Shown here: one piece after another, positions 33,413 to 42,004 of the stretch | Layout: each line of letters starts with the position of its first letter | How positions within the stretch are numbered: position 1 is the first letter of the stretch | DNA from: Bacillota bacterium | GTDB taxonomy: Bacteria; Bacillota; Clostridia; Christensenellales; Aristaeellaceae | DNA length: 64,000 bases | Direction of reading: 5' to 3' | Assembly: GCA_023416585.1 (NCBI GenBank) | Contig: JAEZHM010000112.1 | Location: 124,001-188,000, forward strand | Made by a program: the position numbers and the translations under genes | The notes under the pieces: model-generated | The model's input: only the letters and a program-made list of their open reading frames with translations | Told to the model about the DNA's origin: nothing | The model's database searches: none

Positions 33413-35695
33413 CTATTGCCGTTCCAGCATTATCATGCGTATCTTTTTATCCGCTTCCGCGATAAATTGATCCAGGGGAATCTGCTTTTGCTGATAACGG
33501 GCAATCAGTGCACGGATTTCCGATTCGCCTTCCTTGGGCCTGTAATCCAGCATATTGGGCGTAGCGGCGTAGCACAAAGCAGCCAATTCCCGGTATGCGG
33601 CTATGTTCTCCTTGGAGACCTGCCAATAGTACTTATCCTTTTTGGCCAGCAGATCCTCATATGACTTGACCATGCCTTCCATATCCTTTTTTTGTTCGGG
33701 CTTGGCGCTTTCCAGCTGCTTCTTTGCATTTTCCAGTTCCTTTTCAATCAAGGCGATCCAGGTGTCATAATCGGGCCTTACCACCGGTTCGTTGTCGTCC
33801 GGGAACAGCATGATGTGGCGGTAGCGCTCCATAAATTCCAGGTTGGCCTCCAGGTAGCGCAGCGCCATATCCATGTTTTTCGAATTGGGGTTGATGAACA
33901 TTACCTGAATATAGGCAGGAATGTGAACTGGCATACCCTCTTCCAGGGGAAGCGGCAGTGGCCGGCTGTAGTCTGAGTTCATTGACTGCGGGTCCAGCCA
34001 GTCATAATAGTTCATAAGCAGGGATTTGCCGTTATAGAGTACTTCATCGCTTTCCCCTTCGTCCAAGGGCACGTCCAAATCCCCAACATTCAGGCTTTCC
34101 ACCGCCGCCATCAGCTTTCGGAACAGCGGGGTATCAAATGTCAGATTTTCCTCCTGGGCCTGGCAATACTGCATGTACAAATTGAAGGCCATATCCAGCA
34201 TGGTGGCGCGGTAATCGCTGACGCCTTCCATGAGCATATATTCAGGATATGCGTCCTTGCCCTCCTGCGCCCACCAGTTCATGAAATCGATGAGTTCCAG
34301 AAAAGTCTTGGGCATCCGCTTCTCCAGCCCGGCTTCCTTCCAATTCGTGGGGGAGTAACTGAGGCCGTAGGAGTTAAGCTCCAGCGGGAGTGCATAAAAC
34401 TTGCCGTCTTTGGTTACCGCATCCTTAAGGAAGGGGTACATTTTGGCGATTTGTTCCGCAAGTACGGGAGATGCGGAGAGATCCGAGCAATACCCCTTTT
34501 CCAGAAGATTTGCAAAGTCTTGATAGCTGATGCCGAAGCGGTAGACATCAAAGGCGGAATCCCCGGAAACCATGGCCTGAGCCAAAGCCTGAGAAGATTC
34601 AAAGTATATGTTCTGATTGAAGGTTACGGGCATATCGGGATATTTGGCGGAAAACGCCATGGTGGCCTGGTCCGTATAGCCGCTGTACACTGACAGGGAA
34701 CCGGTAGGTATATAGGCCGGATCGGTATTGCGCACAAAGGTTCCGTTCCAGGAACTGATGGCATACAGCCCGCCGTCCAGTAAAACCGTAGTGGATTCCT
34801 CACCGTAATCCATGGGTAGATACGCCACCTGTACAGGCTCTGAAAGCGCCTTCATGGCATAAATCTTGTTGGGCGCCATGTAATACAAAGTGTCGCTTTC
34901 CATTTGGTAGATGAGGCCGGATACTTCCTGATTGTTAAAGAGCCCCGTTTCCGTGGCTGTGCCGGCAGTTGGGTCGAAGATCCCCAGCGACGGCTTTCTC
35001 ATTTCCTGCTTGCTTTCGTCATAGGCGTGCTCCATATCATAGATCTTCACCAGAAGCTTCCCGTCCCGGTAGGGGGTAAAATCCTGTATAAAAGGCACAT
35101 TGAAGGCCTGCTTTGTGCCGCTTTTAAGGTCATAGCATACAAGCGCCGGATAATATTCGTTCTGGGTGTAATCCCTGATCAGCATGTATATCTTCCCGTC
35201 CGCTATAACTGCCTTGACGACATCCTTTATATAGGAGTAATCGCCATCCTTTGTCTCCATGCCCTCCCAATCCAGCTGGACAGGCGTGCCGTAGGACACC
35301 TTTTCATCTGCGAATGTCAGCGGGAACAGTTTGCCGTTCAGGGTATTCAGGCCATACATCGTATCCCCCGCGCTCAAAAGGCGGTAGATCAGCATATCCG
35401 CCTTTTCGCCCAAGCGCGATTGCGCTTCTGCATAGGTGGAAAAACGATCCGCCTCCAGCCCGGAAACAAGCTGCTGCGGGCTTTCCTGCCCGGCTTTATA
35501 GGTATAGATGCTGCCGCCGAACAGAATATACAGCGTCCCGTTGATCCCGGCAATGATCGGACGGTTATAATTGCTAAGCCCCATTTCACGCCTCTGGGCT
35601 TCAGTAAAAAACGTAGCATCGCCAGGGGCTGCCAAGGCCTGTGTGCCAAAGGTGAGAGCCAGCAGCAGACAGCATATCAGGCATGCTTTCTTCAT
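33413..35695 (-). CDS. Beta-propeller fused to an extracellular solute-binding domain
   Basis: The 760-residue secreted protein begins with a signal peptide (MKKACLICCLLLALTFGTQA, then LAA). Residues about 45-330 show repeated blade-like beta segments (GINGTLYILFGGSIYTY, IADGKIYMLIRD, ESDTLYYMAPNKIYAM). From about 340 to the end it resembles a sugar-binding ABC lipoprotein domain (YTDQATMAFSAKYPDMPVTF, GKFYALPLELNSYGLSYS, a Lys/Glu-rich tail). No permease or ATPase adjoins it, so it is an orphan receptor. ATG 35695 follows AAGGAGGTA. Calling it a transporter component is inference. Confidence 0.78.
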   Translation of the reverse strand: MKKACLICCLLLALTFGTQALAAPGDATFFTEAQRREMGLSNYNRPIIAGINGTLYILFGGSIYTYKAGQESPQQLVSGLEADRFSTYAEAQSRLGEKADMLIYRLLSAGDTMYGLNTLNGKLFPLTFADEKVSYGTPVQLDWEGMETKDGDYSYIKDVVKAVIADGKIYMLIRDYTQNEYYPALVCYDLKSGTKQAFNVPFIQDFTPYRDGKLLVKIYDMEHAYDESKQEMRKPSLGIFDPTAGTATETGLFNNQEVSGLIYQMESDTLYYMAPNKIYAMKALSEPVQVAYLPMDYGEESTTVLLDGGLYAISSWNGTFVRNTDPAYIPTGSLSVYSGYTDQATMAFSAKYPDMPVTFNQNIYFESSQALAQAMVSGDSAFDVYRFGISYQDFANLLEKGYCSDLSASPVLAEQIAKMYPFLKDAVTKDGKFYALPLELNSYGLSYSPTNWKEAGLEKRMPKTFLELIDFMNWWAQEGKDAYPEYMLMEGVSDYRATMLDMAFNLYMQYCQAQEENLTFDTPLFRKLMAAVESLNVGDLDVPLDEGESDEVLYNGKSLLMNYYDWLDPQSMNSDYSRPLPLPLEEGMPVHIPAYIQVMFINPNSKNMDMALRYLEANLEFMERYRHIMLFPDDNEPVVRPDYDTWIALIEKELENAKKQLESAKPEQKKDMEGMVKSYEDLLAKKDKYYWQVSKENIAAYRELAALCYAATPNMLDYRPKEGESEIRALIARYQQKQIPLDQFIAEADKKIRMIMLERQ

Positions 35696-36069
35696 AAAAA
35701 GTACCTCCTTATTCTCCCGGTTTGTTTCGCCTTCCTTTTATGGCAAAGTATCCCATATGTGAATAGACGATATAAATACGCTGTGTATTCCTTCTGAATT
35801 GTAAAAAGTATTCAGGAATGACAAAATAGTACTGTAATCACGTGGTAAAGTACTTTGGACTCTGTTCTGTCTGTTCCCTATTGTTAAGCGGTAATGTCTC
35901 GGATATAATGGTAGCAAATGTTGAAATATCTGGAATCTTCAGATTGTAGTGGCGAAAAATGCCGCTTCTTTCCGTTTGAATCCAGATGGCGGCAATGGCT
36001 GATGAAATCCAATATTCACCGAAGTTCTCTCCCAATTGCATAATCGTATTTATGATTCTCGAGGTGGAA
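35696..36069. other. Divergent intergenic region
   Basis: It holds the leaders of two divergent genes. CTGAAT (35794-35799) and ATTCAG (35810-35815) form an operator-like pair on the propeller/binding-protein side. A plus-strand promoter lies at 35881-35909. ATCTG/CAGAT (35928-35944) lies in the leader of the helicase gene. No further gene is supported. Confidence 0.45.
35881..35909 (+). promoter_or_regulatory. SigA-type promoter of the nuclease/helicase gene
   Basis: TTGTTA (35881-35886) and TATAAT (35904-35909) are separated by 17 bp. The leader to the ATG at 36070 is about 155 bases. Confidence 0.65.
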
Positions 36070-38055
36070 ATGAACCGATTTTACTATGCGGATGCCATTT
36101 CGGATTTTCTTCATAAGGACCGCTTGGCCATCTTTGGCGAACTGGCAGCCAATCATCAATTCGCAACGGAGGATCTTCAAAAGAATACCTGGCTTTCGGA
36201 AATCGATGTTCTCAAGAGCGAGATATCAAGGTTTCCTGATGGCCATATCCTGTTTGAGTATACCATTCCCCGTATCGGCGATAGGGTAGACATCATTGTC
36301 CTGTATCAGGGGATTGTATTCCTGCTGGAATTTAAGGTGGGCGAGCATGTTTATACAAAAGCAGCCGTTGATCAGGTAATGGATTATGCGCTGGACCTGC
36401 GCTGCTTTCATAAGGAAAGCCACAACAAGTTTATCGTGCCTGTTCTTGTGGCTACGGAAGCGCCTTATGCATCTTCCCAAATCCAGCTTGTTGATCACCG
36501 GATGCTGGCGCCGCTTTTATGCAACAGAAGGAACTTGGGAGATACTCTTGCCGATATTGCTGCAAGCTATGGCCGTCCATCATTTTCTTCTCAAGAATGG
36601 ATCAACTCCCTTTATATGCCTACGCCCACAATTATTGAGGCGGCCCAGGCGCTTTACCGCGGGCATCGGGTGGAGGATATCTCAAGGAATGACGCCAGTG
36701 CGATCAACCTAAGCTGCACAACAGACGCGATCAATCGTATTATCGATGCTAGCAAAGAGAATGGCCGCAAATCGATCTGTTTCGTCACCGGTGTTCCGGG
36801 CGCCGGCAAAACGCTTGCAGGCCTCAATTTGTCTGTGGAGCGACAGCGGATTGATGAAAGTGAACATGCGGTATTCCTGTCAGGCAATTTTCCATTGGTT
36901 GCCGTATTGCAGGAAGCGCTTGCACGGGATAAATGTTGCCGAAATCATGTGACCAAATCTGCGGCGCTTCGCGAAGTAAAGGATTTTATACAGATCATAC
37001 ATCATTTTCGCGACGACGCTATATCGACTGCCGCGGCGCCGTATGAAAAGGTCGCTATATTCGACGAAGCGCAGCGCGCTTGGACAAAAGAGCAGCTTGC
37101 GCGCTTCATGAAAGAAAAGAAAGGCATATTTGAGTTCAATCAGTCAGAGCCCGAGTTTTTGATCGGTATCATGGACCGTCATACCGACTGGGCCGTTATC
37201 GTTTGCCTGATTGGCGGCGGACAGGAAATCAATACAGGCGAAGCCGGACTTAACGAGTGGTTTAAAACGATAAAAGACAAATATCCGTCTTGGGATGTTT
37301 ATGTATCAGATAAGATTACAGATGCGGAATACTTGGGCGGAGTCCAGGTGACAGAGATGCTTAACAACCTCCACATCGAACGGGATCTGCACTTGGCCGT
37401 ATCCCTTCGCTCCTTTCGAAGCGAAAAAGTATCGGCGTTTGTTAAAGCGCTTCTGGATGCTAAAGCGGATCAAGCCCGGGTTCTATTCGACGGATTTCGG
37501 GATGTGTATCCCATTGTGATAACGCGCGACTTAAAGGTTGCCAAGACTTGGATTCGAAAGAAGGCCAAAGGTTCGCAGCGCTATGGTTTAACCGCCAGTT
37601 CCGGCGCCGGACGCCTCCGCACACACGGGGTATGGGTGCAAAGCAAAATAGATGCGCCAACCTGGTTTTTAAACGGCAAGGACGATGTCCGTTCTTCCTA
37701 TTATCTTGAAGAGACAGCAACAGAGTTCGATATACAGGGCCTTGAGTTGGACTGGAGTATCGTCTGCTGGGATGCAAATATGCGATTTCATGAAGGGGTG
37801 TTTGAATATTTCAGTTTTCGAGGCAGCCGCTGGGAACATGTGATTCAACCCATTAAGGCCCAATACCTGAAAAACGCCTACCGCGTTCTGCTTACCCGTG
37901 CTCGTCAAGGGTTTGTTATCTTTATACCGGATGGCGATATAACAGATCCAACACGTGACCCAGCTTTCTATGATGGCATATACGAATACTTGAAGGATAT
38001 CGGAATACCGGAAATCTGCATGGAGGATATGATTCGGTCCAACGATGCTCCATAA
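36070..38055 (+). CDS. Nuclease-DUF2075 (SF1-helicase-like) protein
   Basis: The 661-residue protein has two parts. Residues about 55-150 look like a PD-(D/E)XK nuclease: Glu63, Asp74 (RVDIIV), then Glu87-Phe-Lys89 (LLEFKVG). Residues about 235-650 are a DUF2075/COG3410 ATPase with Walker A GVPGAGKT at 241-248, DEAQ at 332-335, a motif V-like EFDIQGLELD, and LLTRARQGFVIFIP near the end. Such enzymes may cut and unwind DNA or RNA, and some relatives are linked to defence or stress. It is alone, with its own promoter. ATG 36070 follows GAGGTGG. Confidence 0.83.
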   Translation: MNRFYYADAISDFLHKDRLAIFGELAANHQFATEDLQKNTWLSEIDVLKSEISRFPDGHILFEYTIPRIGDRVDIIVLYQGIVFLLEFKVGEHVYTKAAVDQVMDYALDLRCFHKESHNKFIVPVLVATEAPYASSQIQLVDHRMLAPLLCNRRNLGDTLADIAASYGRPSFSSQEWINSLYMPTPTIIEAAQALYRGHRVEDISRNDASAINLSCTTDAINRIIDASKENGRKSICFVTGVPGAGKTLAGLNLSVERQRIDESEHAVFLSGNFPLVAVLQEALARDKCCRNHVTKSAALREVKDFIQIIHHFRDDAISTAAAPYEKVAIFDEAQRAWTKEQLARFMKEKKGIFEFNQSEPEFLIGIMDRHTDWAVIVCLIGGGQEINTGEAGLNEWFKTIKDKYPSWDVYVSDKITDAEYLGGVQVTEMLNNLHIERDLHLAVSLRSFRSEKVSAFVKALLDAKADQARVLFDGFRDVYPIVITRDLKVAKTWIRKKAKGSQRYGLTASSGAGRLRTHGVWVQSKIDAPTWFLNGKDDVRSSYYLEETATEFDIQGLELDWSIVCWDANMRFHEGVFEYFSFRGSRWEHVIQPIKAQYLKNAYRVLLTRARQGFVIFIPDGDITDPTRDPAFYDGIYEYLKDIGIPEICMEDMIRSNDAP

Positions 38056-38076
38056 AACAATAGATCATTCTGGGCC

Positions 38077-38104
38077 TTGAAATTTGTAGTCAAAGGAGTA
38101 TAAT
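38077..38104 (+). promoter_or_regulatory. Promoter of the TetR-ABC operon
   Basis: TTGAAA (38077-38082) and a consensus TATAAT (38099-38104) are separated by 16 bp. Transcription would begin at about 38111, immediately before two operator copies. Confidence 0.75.
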
Positions 38105-38115
38105 GATCTGTGTTA

Positions 38116-38140
38116 ACCGAATCGGTCAAACCAGATCGGT
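38116..38140. promoter_or_regulatory. Tandem TetR-type operators
   Basis: ACCGAATCGGT (38116-38126) and ACCAGATCGGT (38130-38140) are two copies of an 11-bp palindromic site set 14 bp apart. A wider inverted pair TTAACCGA/TCGGTTAA spans 38113-38143. They cover the transcription start, as expected for autorepression. Confidence 0.75.
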
Positions 38141-38170
38141 TAAACTGAAGTGGTTAAGAAGGTGATCGGC

Positions 38171-38794
38171 ATTAACTTAAGGTTTCTGGAATTGCCCGAT
38201 GAGAAACAGTTGAAGATCATCAATGCAGGTTTTGAGGTTTTCGCCAAGAGCGAATACAAGCGTGCTTCGACAGAGGAGATCGCCGAAAAAGCCGGCATAT
38301 CAAAGGGCATTTTGTTCTATTATTTTCACGACAAGAAAACTTTCTATACGTTTCTGTTTGAGCAGGCGTTCAGCAAGGTGAAAGGGTATGTGATCGATGA
38401 GCATATAGGAAAGATTGATGATTTTTTTGAGCTCTGCACATATGCGGCCGAGCGCAAATACCGGCTGCTGAGTGAAAGCCCGTATATTATGGATTTCATC
38501 ATGCGGGCATTTTACGCACAGCGCGATACGATACCCGGGAACATCAATCATAAGATGTTGGAAGAGTCTGCGAATATCTTCGGTACATATTTTAAGCACA
38601 TCAATCTTTCCAAGTTCAGGGACGATACGAATCCTGAAGAAATTTACCGTATGCTCACCTGGATGGTGGAAGGTTACCTGCACGAATGTCAGCGGTCCGG
38701 CGCGGATATCGAACTGAATGATGTTATGGAGAAGTACAGGCTTTGGACGGCTTATTTCAGGAGAATGTCGTATAAGGAGGCGTATCTCAAATGA
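38171..38794 (+). CDS. TetR family repressor, probable ATT start
   Basis: The 207-residue regulator has a typical TetR N-terminus: INLRFLELPDEKQLKIINAG, then the HTH STEEIAEKAGISKGILFYYF. The C-terminal domain senses an unknown ligand. Homologues of this subgroup often begin MN-RF-LP-EKQ, which maps the start to the ATT at 38171. AAGAAGGTGATC (38156-38167), an 11/12 match to the ideal Shine-Dalgarno sequence, is well placed for it. In-frame GTG codons at 38150 and 38162 lie before or within that site. It overlaps the ABC ATPase gene by ATGA and is preceded by tandem palindromes, so it is probably autoregulated. Confidence 0.85.
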   Translation: MNLRFLELPDEKQLKIINAGFEVFAKSEYKRASTEEIAEKAGISKGILFYYFHDKKTFYTFLFEQAFSKVKGYVIDEHIGKIDDFFELCTYAAERKYRLLSESPYIMDFIMRAFYAQRDTIPGNINHKMLEESANIFGTYFKHINLSKFRDDTNPEEIYRMLTWMVEGYLHECQRSGADIELNDVMEKYRLWTAYFRRMSYKEAYLK

Positions 38795-39672
38795 GCGCAG
38801 TTATTGAAACGAAAAATCTGACGAAGTATTACGGCAAATCCAGGGGAATCATTGACGTCAATCTCTCGGTGGAAGAGGGGGAGATATTCGGCTTCATAGG
38901 TCCGAACGGAGCCGGAAAATCAACGACCATACGTACGCTTCTGTCGCTGATCTATAAAACAAGCGGCGAAGCCAAAATCTTTGGGCTCGACAGCCAGGCC
39001 AGTAAAGTGGAAATACTGCAAAATGTCGGCTACCTGCCCAGCGAGGTCTTCTATTACGACAATATGCGGGCGATCGACCTTTTCAAGTATTCTGCCAGCT
39101 TTTACAAAAAAGATTGTTCCAAGAGAATGCAGGAGCTGTCGTCGCTACTACAGTTGAACATTAAGCAAAAAATTGAAGACATGAGCCTCGGGAACAAGAA
39201 GAAGGTGGGCATCATCCAAGGGCTTTTGCACTCGCCCCGCCTCATTATTCTGGATGAGCCGACGAGCGGCCTTGACCCACTTATGCAAAAGACCTTTTTT
39301 GACCTCATCAAGGAGGAGAACAAGCGCGGGGCGACGGTACTCTTCTCGTCGCATATATTAAGCGAGGTCCAGCGCATATGCGACCGTGTTGCCATCATCA
39401 AAGAGGGGAAGATCGTTGCGGTTCAGAAAATTGGCGAGATGAAGGAGAACGCTTATAAAAACGTAAGCTTCACCGTGAAGAATGGCGCAGTATCCAAAAG
39501 CTTCACCATTGAAGGCGCGCAGCATATGGAGATCACTGATACCGGCGCCAGCTTCATATACAAAGGCAATGTAAACCTTTTGCTCTCGGAAATTGCAAAA
39601 TATCCCCTGGCAAACGTCGACATCATGGAGCCGCCGCTTGAGGAGATCTTCATGCACTATTATGCAGACTGA
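38791..39672 (+). CDS. ABC transporter ATP-binding protein
   Basis: This 293-residue ATPase has Walker A GPNGAGKST, a signature in the form MSLGNKKKVGI in place of the canonical LSGGQ, and Walker B LIILDEPTSGLDP with a His switch (SSHILSE). Together with the two following membrane proteins it forms an ABC-2-type exporter. The start overlaps the tetR stop (ATGA). TetR regulation suggests efflux of a toxic compound or antibiotic. The substrate is unknown. Confidence 0.92.
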   Translation: MSAVIETKNLTKYYGKSRGIIDVNLSVEEGEIFGFIGPNGAGKSTTIRTLLSLIYKTSGEAKIFGLDSQASKVEILQNVGYLPSEVFYYDNMRAIDLFKYSASFYKKDCSKRMQELSSLLQLNIKQKIEDMSLGNKKKVGIIQGLLHSPRLIILDEPTSGLDPLMQKTFFDLIKEENKRGATVLFSSHILSEVQRICDRVAIIKEGKIVAVQKIGEMKENAYKNVSFTVKNGAVSKSFTIEGAQHMEITDTGASFIYKGNVNLLLSEIAKYPLANVDIMEPPLEEIFMHYYAD

Positions 39673-39686
39673 GGAGGTGTGCAGCT

Positions 39687-40487
39687 TTGAATATTTTCTT
39701 GTATGAGACGAAGGCGCAGCTGAAGAGCTTTCTTATTTGGGCTGTGAGCCTTTTGGCAGTATTCCTGCTTTTTGTCGCCGCCTTCTACGGGCCCTTTATG
39801 GAAAGCAAAGAAGCCGTGCAAGAGGCATTGGGAAGCTTGCCCCCGGCTTTCGCTTTGATATTCGGTGTCAGCATAAATGGAATCTTCACGTTTGGAGGAT
39901 TTTTTCAGTTCATCTACACCTATATTGGACTTGTAGGTGCGATTATGGCTGCATCCCTTGCCGTATCCGCCTTTTCCAGGGAAAAGCGCTCCAAGTGCAT
40001 TGATTTTCTGTTTGTCAAACCCGTTCAACGCGGCCGGATATTTCTCTATAAGCTTCTTTCCTGTCTTTTGTTTATCGTCGTGACGAATATTCTTTTTGTC
40101 ATTTCCGCGGTGATTGCATATAACGTCAACGGCCAGAGTCCAAATGGAATGGGAAGGCTGATTTTGGCATCGCTGTCCCTATTCTTCATGCAGCTTGTAT
40201 TTCTGTCATTGGGTATTCTCTACGCATCCTTTGTAAGAAAGGTGCGGTCGGTATCCGGCATCGCCACTGCATTCGGCTTTGCAGGTTTTATACTGATGGC
40301 TCTGTACTCCCTCATCAAGGAAGATGTGATCCGGTATATTTCGCCGCTCACCTACTTTAACCCCGGAACAGTCTTCCTGACAGGCGGATTTGAAGCAAAG
40401 TATGCTGTAACGGGCTCTGTCGTCGCCATTGCCTGTGTCGTGCTGGCGTATGTAAAATACGTTAAAAGCGACACTCAGGTTATATGA
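39687..40487 (+). CDS. ABC-2 type transporter permease 1
   Basis: This 266-residue membrane protein has six helices and an extracellular loop, of ABC-2 type. It starts at TTG 39687 behind GAGGAGGTG, with MNIFLYETKAQLKSFLIWAV (initiator read as Met) at the N-terminus. The last membrane segment lies near VVAIACVVLAYVKYV. It forms a pair with the next gene, whose product begins similarly (MNIFKRELRAGLKPFVFWMI), so the two permeases are diverged duplicates making a heterodimeric channel. Confidence 0.87.
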   Translation: MNIFLYETKAQLKSFLIWAVSLLAVFLLFVAAFYGPFMESKEAVQEALGSLPPAFALIFGVSINGIFTFGGFFQFIYTYIGLVGAIMAASLAVSAFSREKRSKCIDFLFVKPVQRGRIFLYKLLSCLLFIVVTNILFVISAVIAYNVNGQSPNGMGRLILASLSLFFMQLVFLSLGILYASFVRKVRSVSGIATAFGFAGFILMALYSLIKEDVIRYISPLTYFNPGTVFLTGGFEAKYAVTGSVVAIACVVLAYVKYVKSDTQVI

Positions 40488-40503
40488 AGTGAGGTGAAAC
40501 GCA

Positions 40504-41292
40504 ATGAATATTTTCAAGCGTGAGCTGCGCGCCGGGTTGAAGCCCTTTGTATTCTGGATGATCGGTATGTTTTTGCTGTGCTATGTTGGCATCATCAAAT
40601 ACCAAAGCTACACCACTAGCGGTAGTATGACGGAGCTTCTTAATTCTTTCCCGCGCATCGTTCTGGCCGTCATGGGCGTTATTGGTGTCGATATCGGGAC
40701 ACTGGGCGGTTACACGGCCCTGCTCTTCTATTATGTGCTCGTCTGTGCCGTCATCTACGCCGTTCATCTGGGTGCATCCGCCATCACGCGGGAATCGGTG
40801 GACAAGACGTATGAATTTGTCTTTACGAAGCCCTGCTCCCGTTCCCGGGTGCTGGGAATGAAGATGCTTGCTTCATACGCGTATTTGCTTTTGTTCTGCG
40901 TTTTCAACGGCCTGTTTGCCATCATGGCGACCGGCTATTTAAAAACTTCCGTGAATATTGCCCCTCAGATCTGGTTTTGCGTGCTGACGGTGCTTTTGAT
41001 CGGCGCTATGTTCGTGGCGCTTTCGGCTTTCCTGGCGTCTATCGCAAAACGGCCTGACAAGGGCATGCTCTATGGCAACCTGGCGTTCCTGTATGCCTTT
41101 ATTCTTGGCGTTGTCTATAACATGCTTGAAAATCCAGGGATTTTGAAGCTGATTGCACCGTTTAACTACTTCAGTTCGGCTGATCTTGTTGCTGAAAAGC
41201 TCGATCCTGTTTATGCTGCCATCACGCTCGCGCTGACCGCCATTTTCCTGTTTGGAGCGTTTTCGAAATTCAAGAGCCGGGACTTGGCATAG
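40504..41292 (+). CDS. ABC-2 type transporter permease 2
   Basis: This 262-residue protein has six membrane helices and resembles the preceding permease in its first 20 residues and overall topology. ATG 40504 follows GTGAGGTGA. It is the last gene of the TetR-ABC operon; a strong terminator follows at 41341. The two permeases and the ATPase probably export a drug or peptide. Confidence 0.87.
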   Translation: MNIFKRELRAGLKPFVFWMIGMFLLCYVGIIKYQSYTTSGSMTELLNSFPRIVLAVMGVIGVDIGTLGGYTALLFYYVLVCAVIYAVHLGASAITRESVDKTYEFVFTKPCSRSRVLGMKMLASYAYLLLFCVFNGLFAIMATGYLKTSVNIAPQIWFCVLTVLLIGAMFVALSAFLASIAKRPDKGMLYGNLAFLYAFILGVVYNMLENPGILKLIAPFNYFSSADLVAEKLDPVYAAITLALTAIFLFGAFSKFKSRDLA

Positions 41293-41340
41293 CCAGTTAT
41301 ATCCGGGAGGTGGTTCTCAAAGCCGGGAAAAGATTAAAAT

Positions 41341-41379
41341 CCGGACTTTTCCTTATAAAGGAGGAGTCCGGCTTTTTTC
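41341..41379 (+). terminator. Terminator of the TetR-ABC operon
   Basis: CCGGACT (41341-41347) pairs with AGTCCGG (41365-41371), with further pairs inside, and is followed by CTTTTTT. It overlaps the 3' end of the small ferredoxin gene on the minus strand. Confidence 0.8.
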
Positions 41380-41553
41380 AAAAGCGCCCATGGGGCAGAA
41401 ACGGATGCACTTTCCGCAGACAATGCACTTGTCTGTATCGATAACAGGCAGTGAAAATGGATTTTCCTGCGTGATTGCCCCTTGTGGACAGACAGCTATA
41501 GCAGGGCATTTGTGGTTTTGCGGGCATTTGTTCCTGTTGATGATCAGTTCCAT
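41353..41553 (-). CDS. Small 2x[4Fe-4S] ferredoxin-like protein
   Basis: This protein of about 66 residues starts MELIINRNKCPQNHKCPAI. Cysteines of KCPQNHKCPAIAVCP give an incomplete or atypical first cluster (three or four ligands). KCIVCGKCIRFCP forms a classic second cluster. The C-terminus overlaps the terminator at 41341-41379. It starts four bases after the stop codon of the rhodanese gene, so the two are probably cotranslated; an in-frame upstream extension lies inside the rhodanese gene. It probably works as an electron carrier for the sulfur-handling partner. Confidence 0.8.
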   Translation of the reverse strand: MELIINRNKCPQNHKCPAIAVCPQGAITQENPFSLPVIDTDKCIVCGKCIRFCPMGAFEKSRTPPL

Positions 41554-41557
41554 CTTT

Positions 41558-42004
41558 TCATTTCTCCTTTGCTCCGCCGCCGGCCAAATCATATGGCCAG
41601 TCTATGATTCCGCCGAAATCGTATACATTGGTATAACCCATATCGATTAGCTGTTGTGCGGCTCCCGCACTCCTTCGGCCGCTTCGGCAATATACAAGGA
41701 TGACTGCGCTACGGTCCGGAAGCTGTTCTCCTGCTTTGGCAGCAATCTCGTTATCCGGTATCAAAACCGCTCCATCAATATGCGATTGATCATATTCATC
41801 CTTTGTCCGCACATCCAGCAGGATATATTTCCCGGTATCCTTCATCATGTGATAAGCTTCTTCGGCGCTTATTTTGTGATAGACACCGCTTGTCGTTTGC
41901 GAAGGTTCTGCCTGGCTGCTTTTCGGAGGAGTATCGTTCTTGGCACAGCCGGTTACCAGAGATATGACAAGCAGCAGCAAGGCTATGATTCCTTTTCTTT
42001 TCAT
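41558..42004 (-). CDS. Rhodanese-domain lipoprotein
   Basis: This 148-residue protein has a lipoprotein signal (MKRKGIIALLLLVISLVTGC, lipobox LVTGC). A rhodanese domain follows, with LLDVRTKDEYDQSHIDGAV and the active-site loop CRSGRRSAG. It would transfer sulfane sulfur on the outer face of the membrane. It overlaps the upstream arsR-type gene by ATGA and precedes a small ferredoxin gene, giving a compact three-gene unit. The ATG start coincides with the overlap. Confidence 0.87.
   Translation of the reverse strand: MKRKGIIALLLLVISLVTGCAKNDTPPKSSQAEPSQTTSGVYHKISAEEAYHMMKDTGKYILLDVRTKDEYDQSHIDGAVLIPDNEIAAKAGEQLPDRSAVILVYCRSGRRSAGAAQQLIDMGYTNVYDFGGIIDWPYDLAGGGAKEK

Noticed and set aside
36070..38055. 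Full multi-gene defence island
   Set aside because: Only a single nuclease-helicase gene is present; its neighbours are an orphan receptor and an efflux operon, with no toxin, methylase or transposase.
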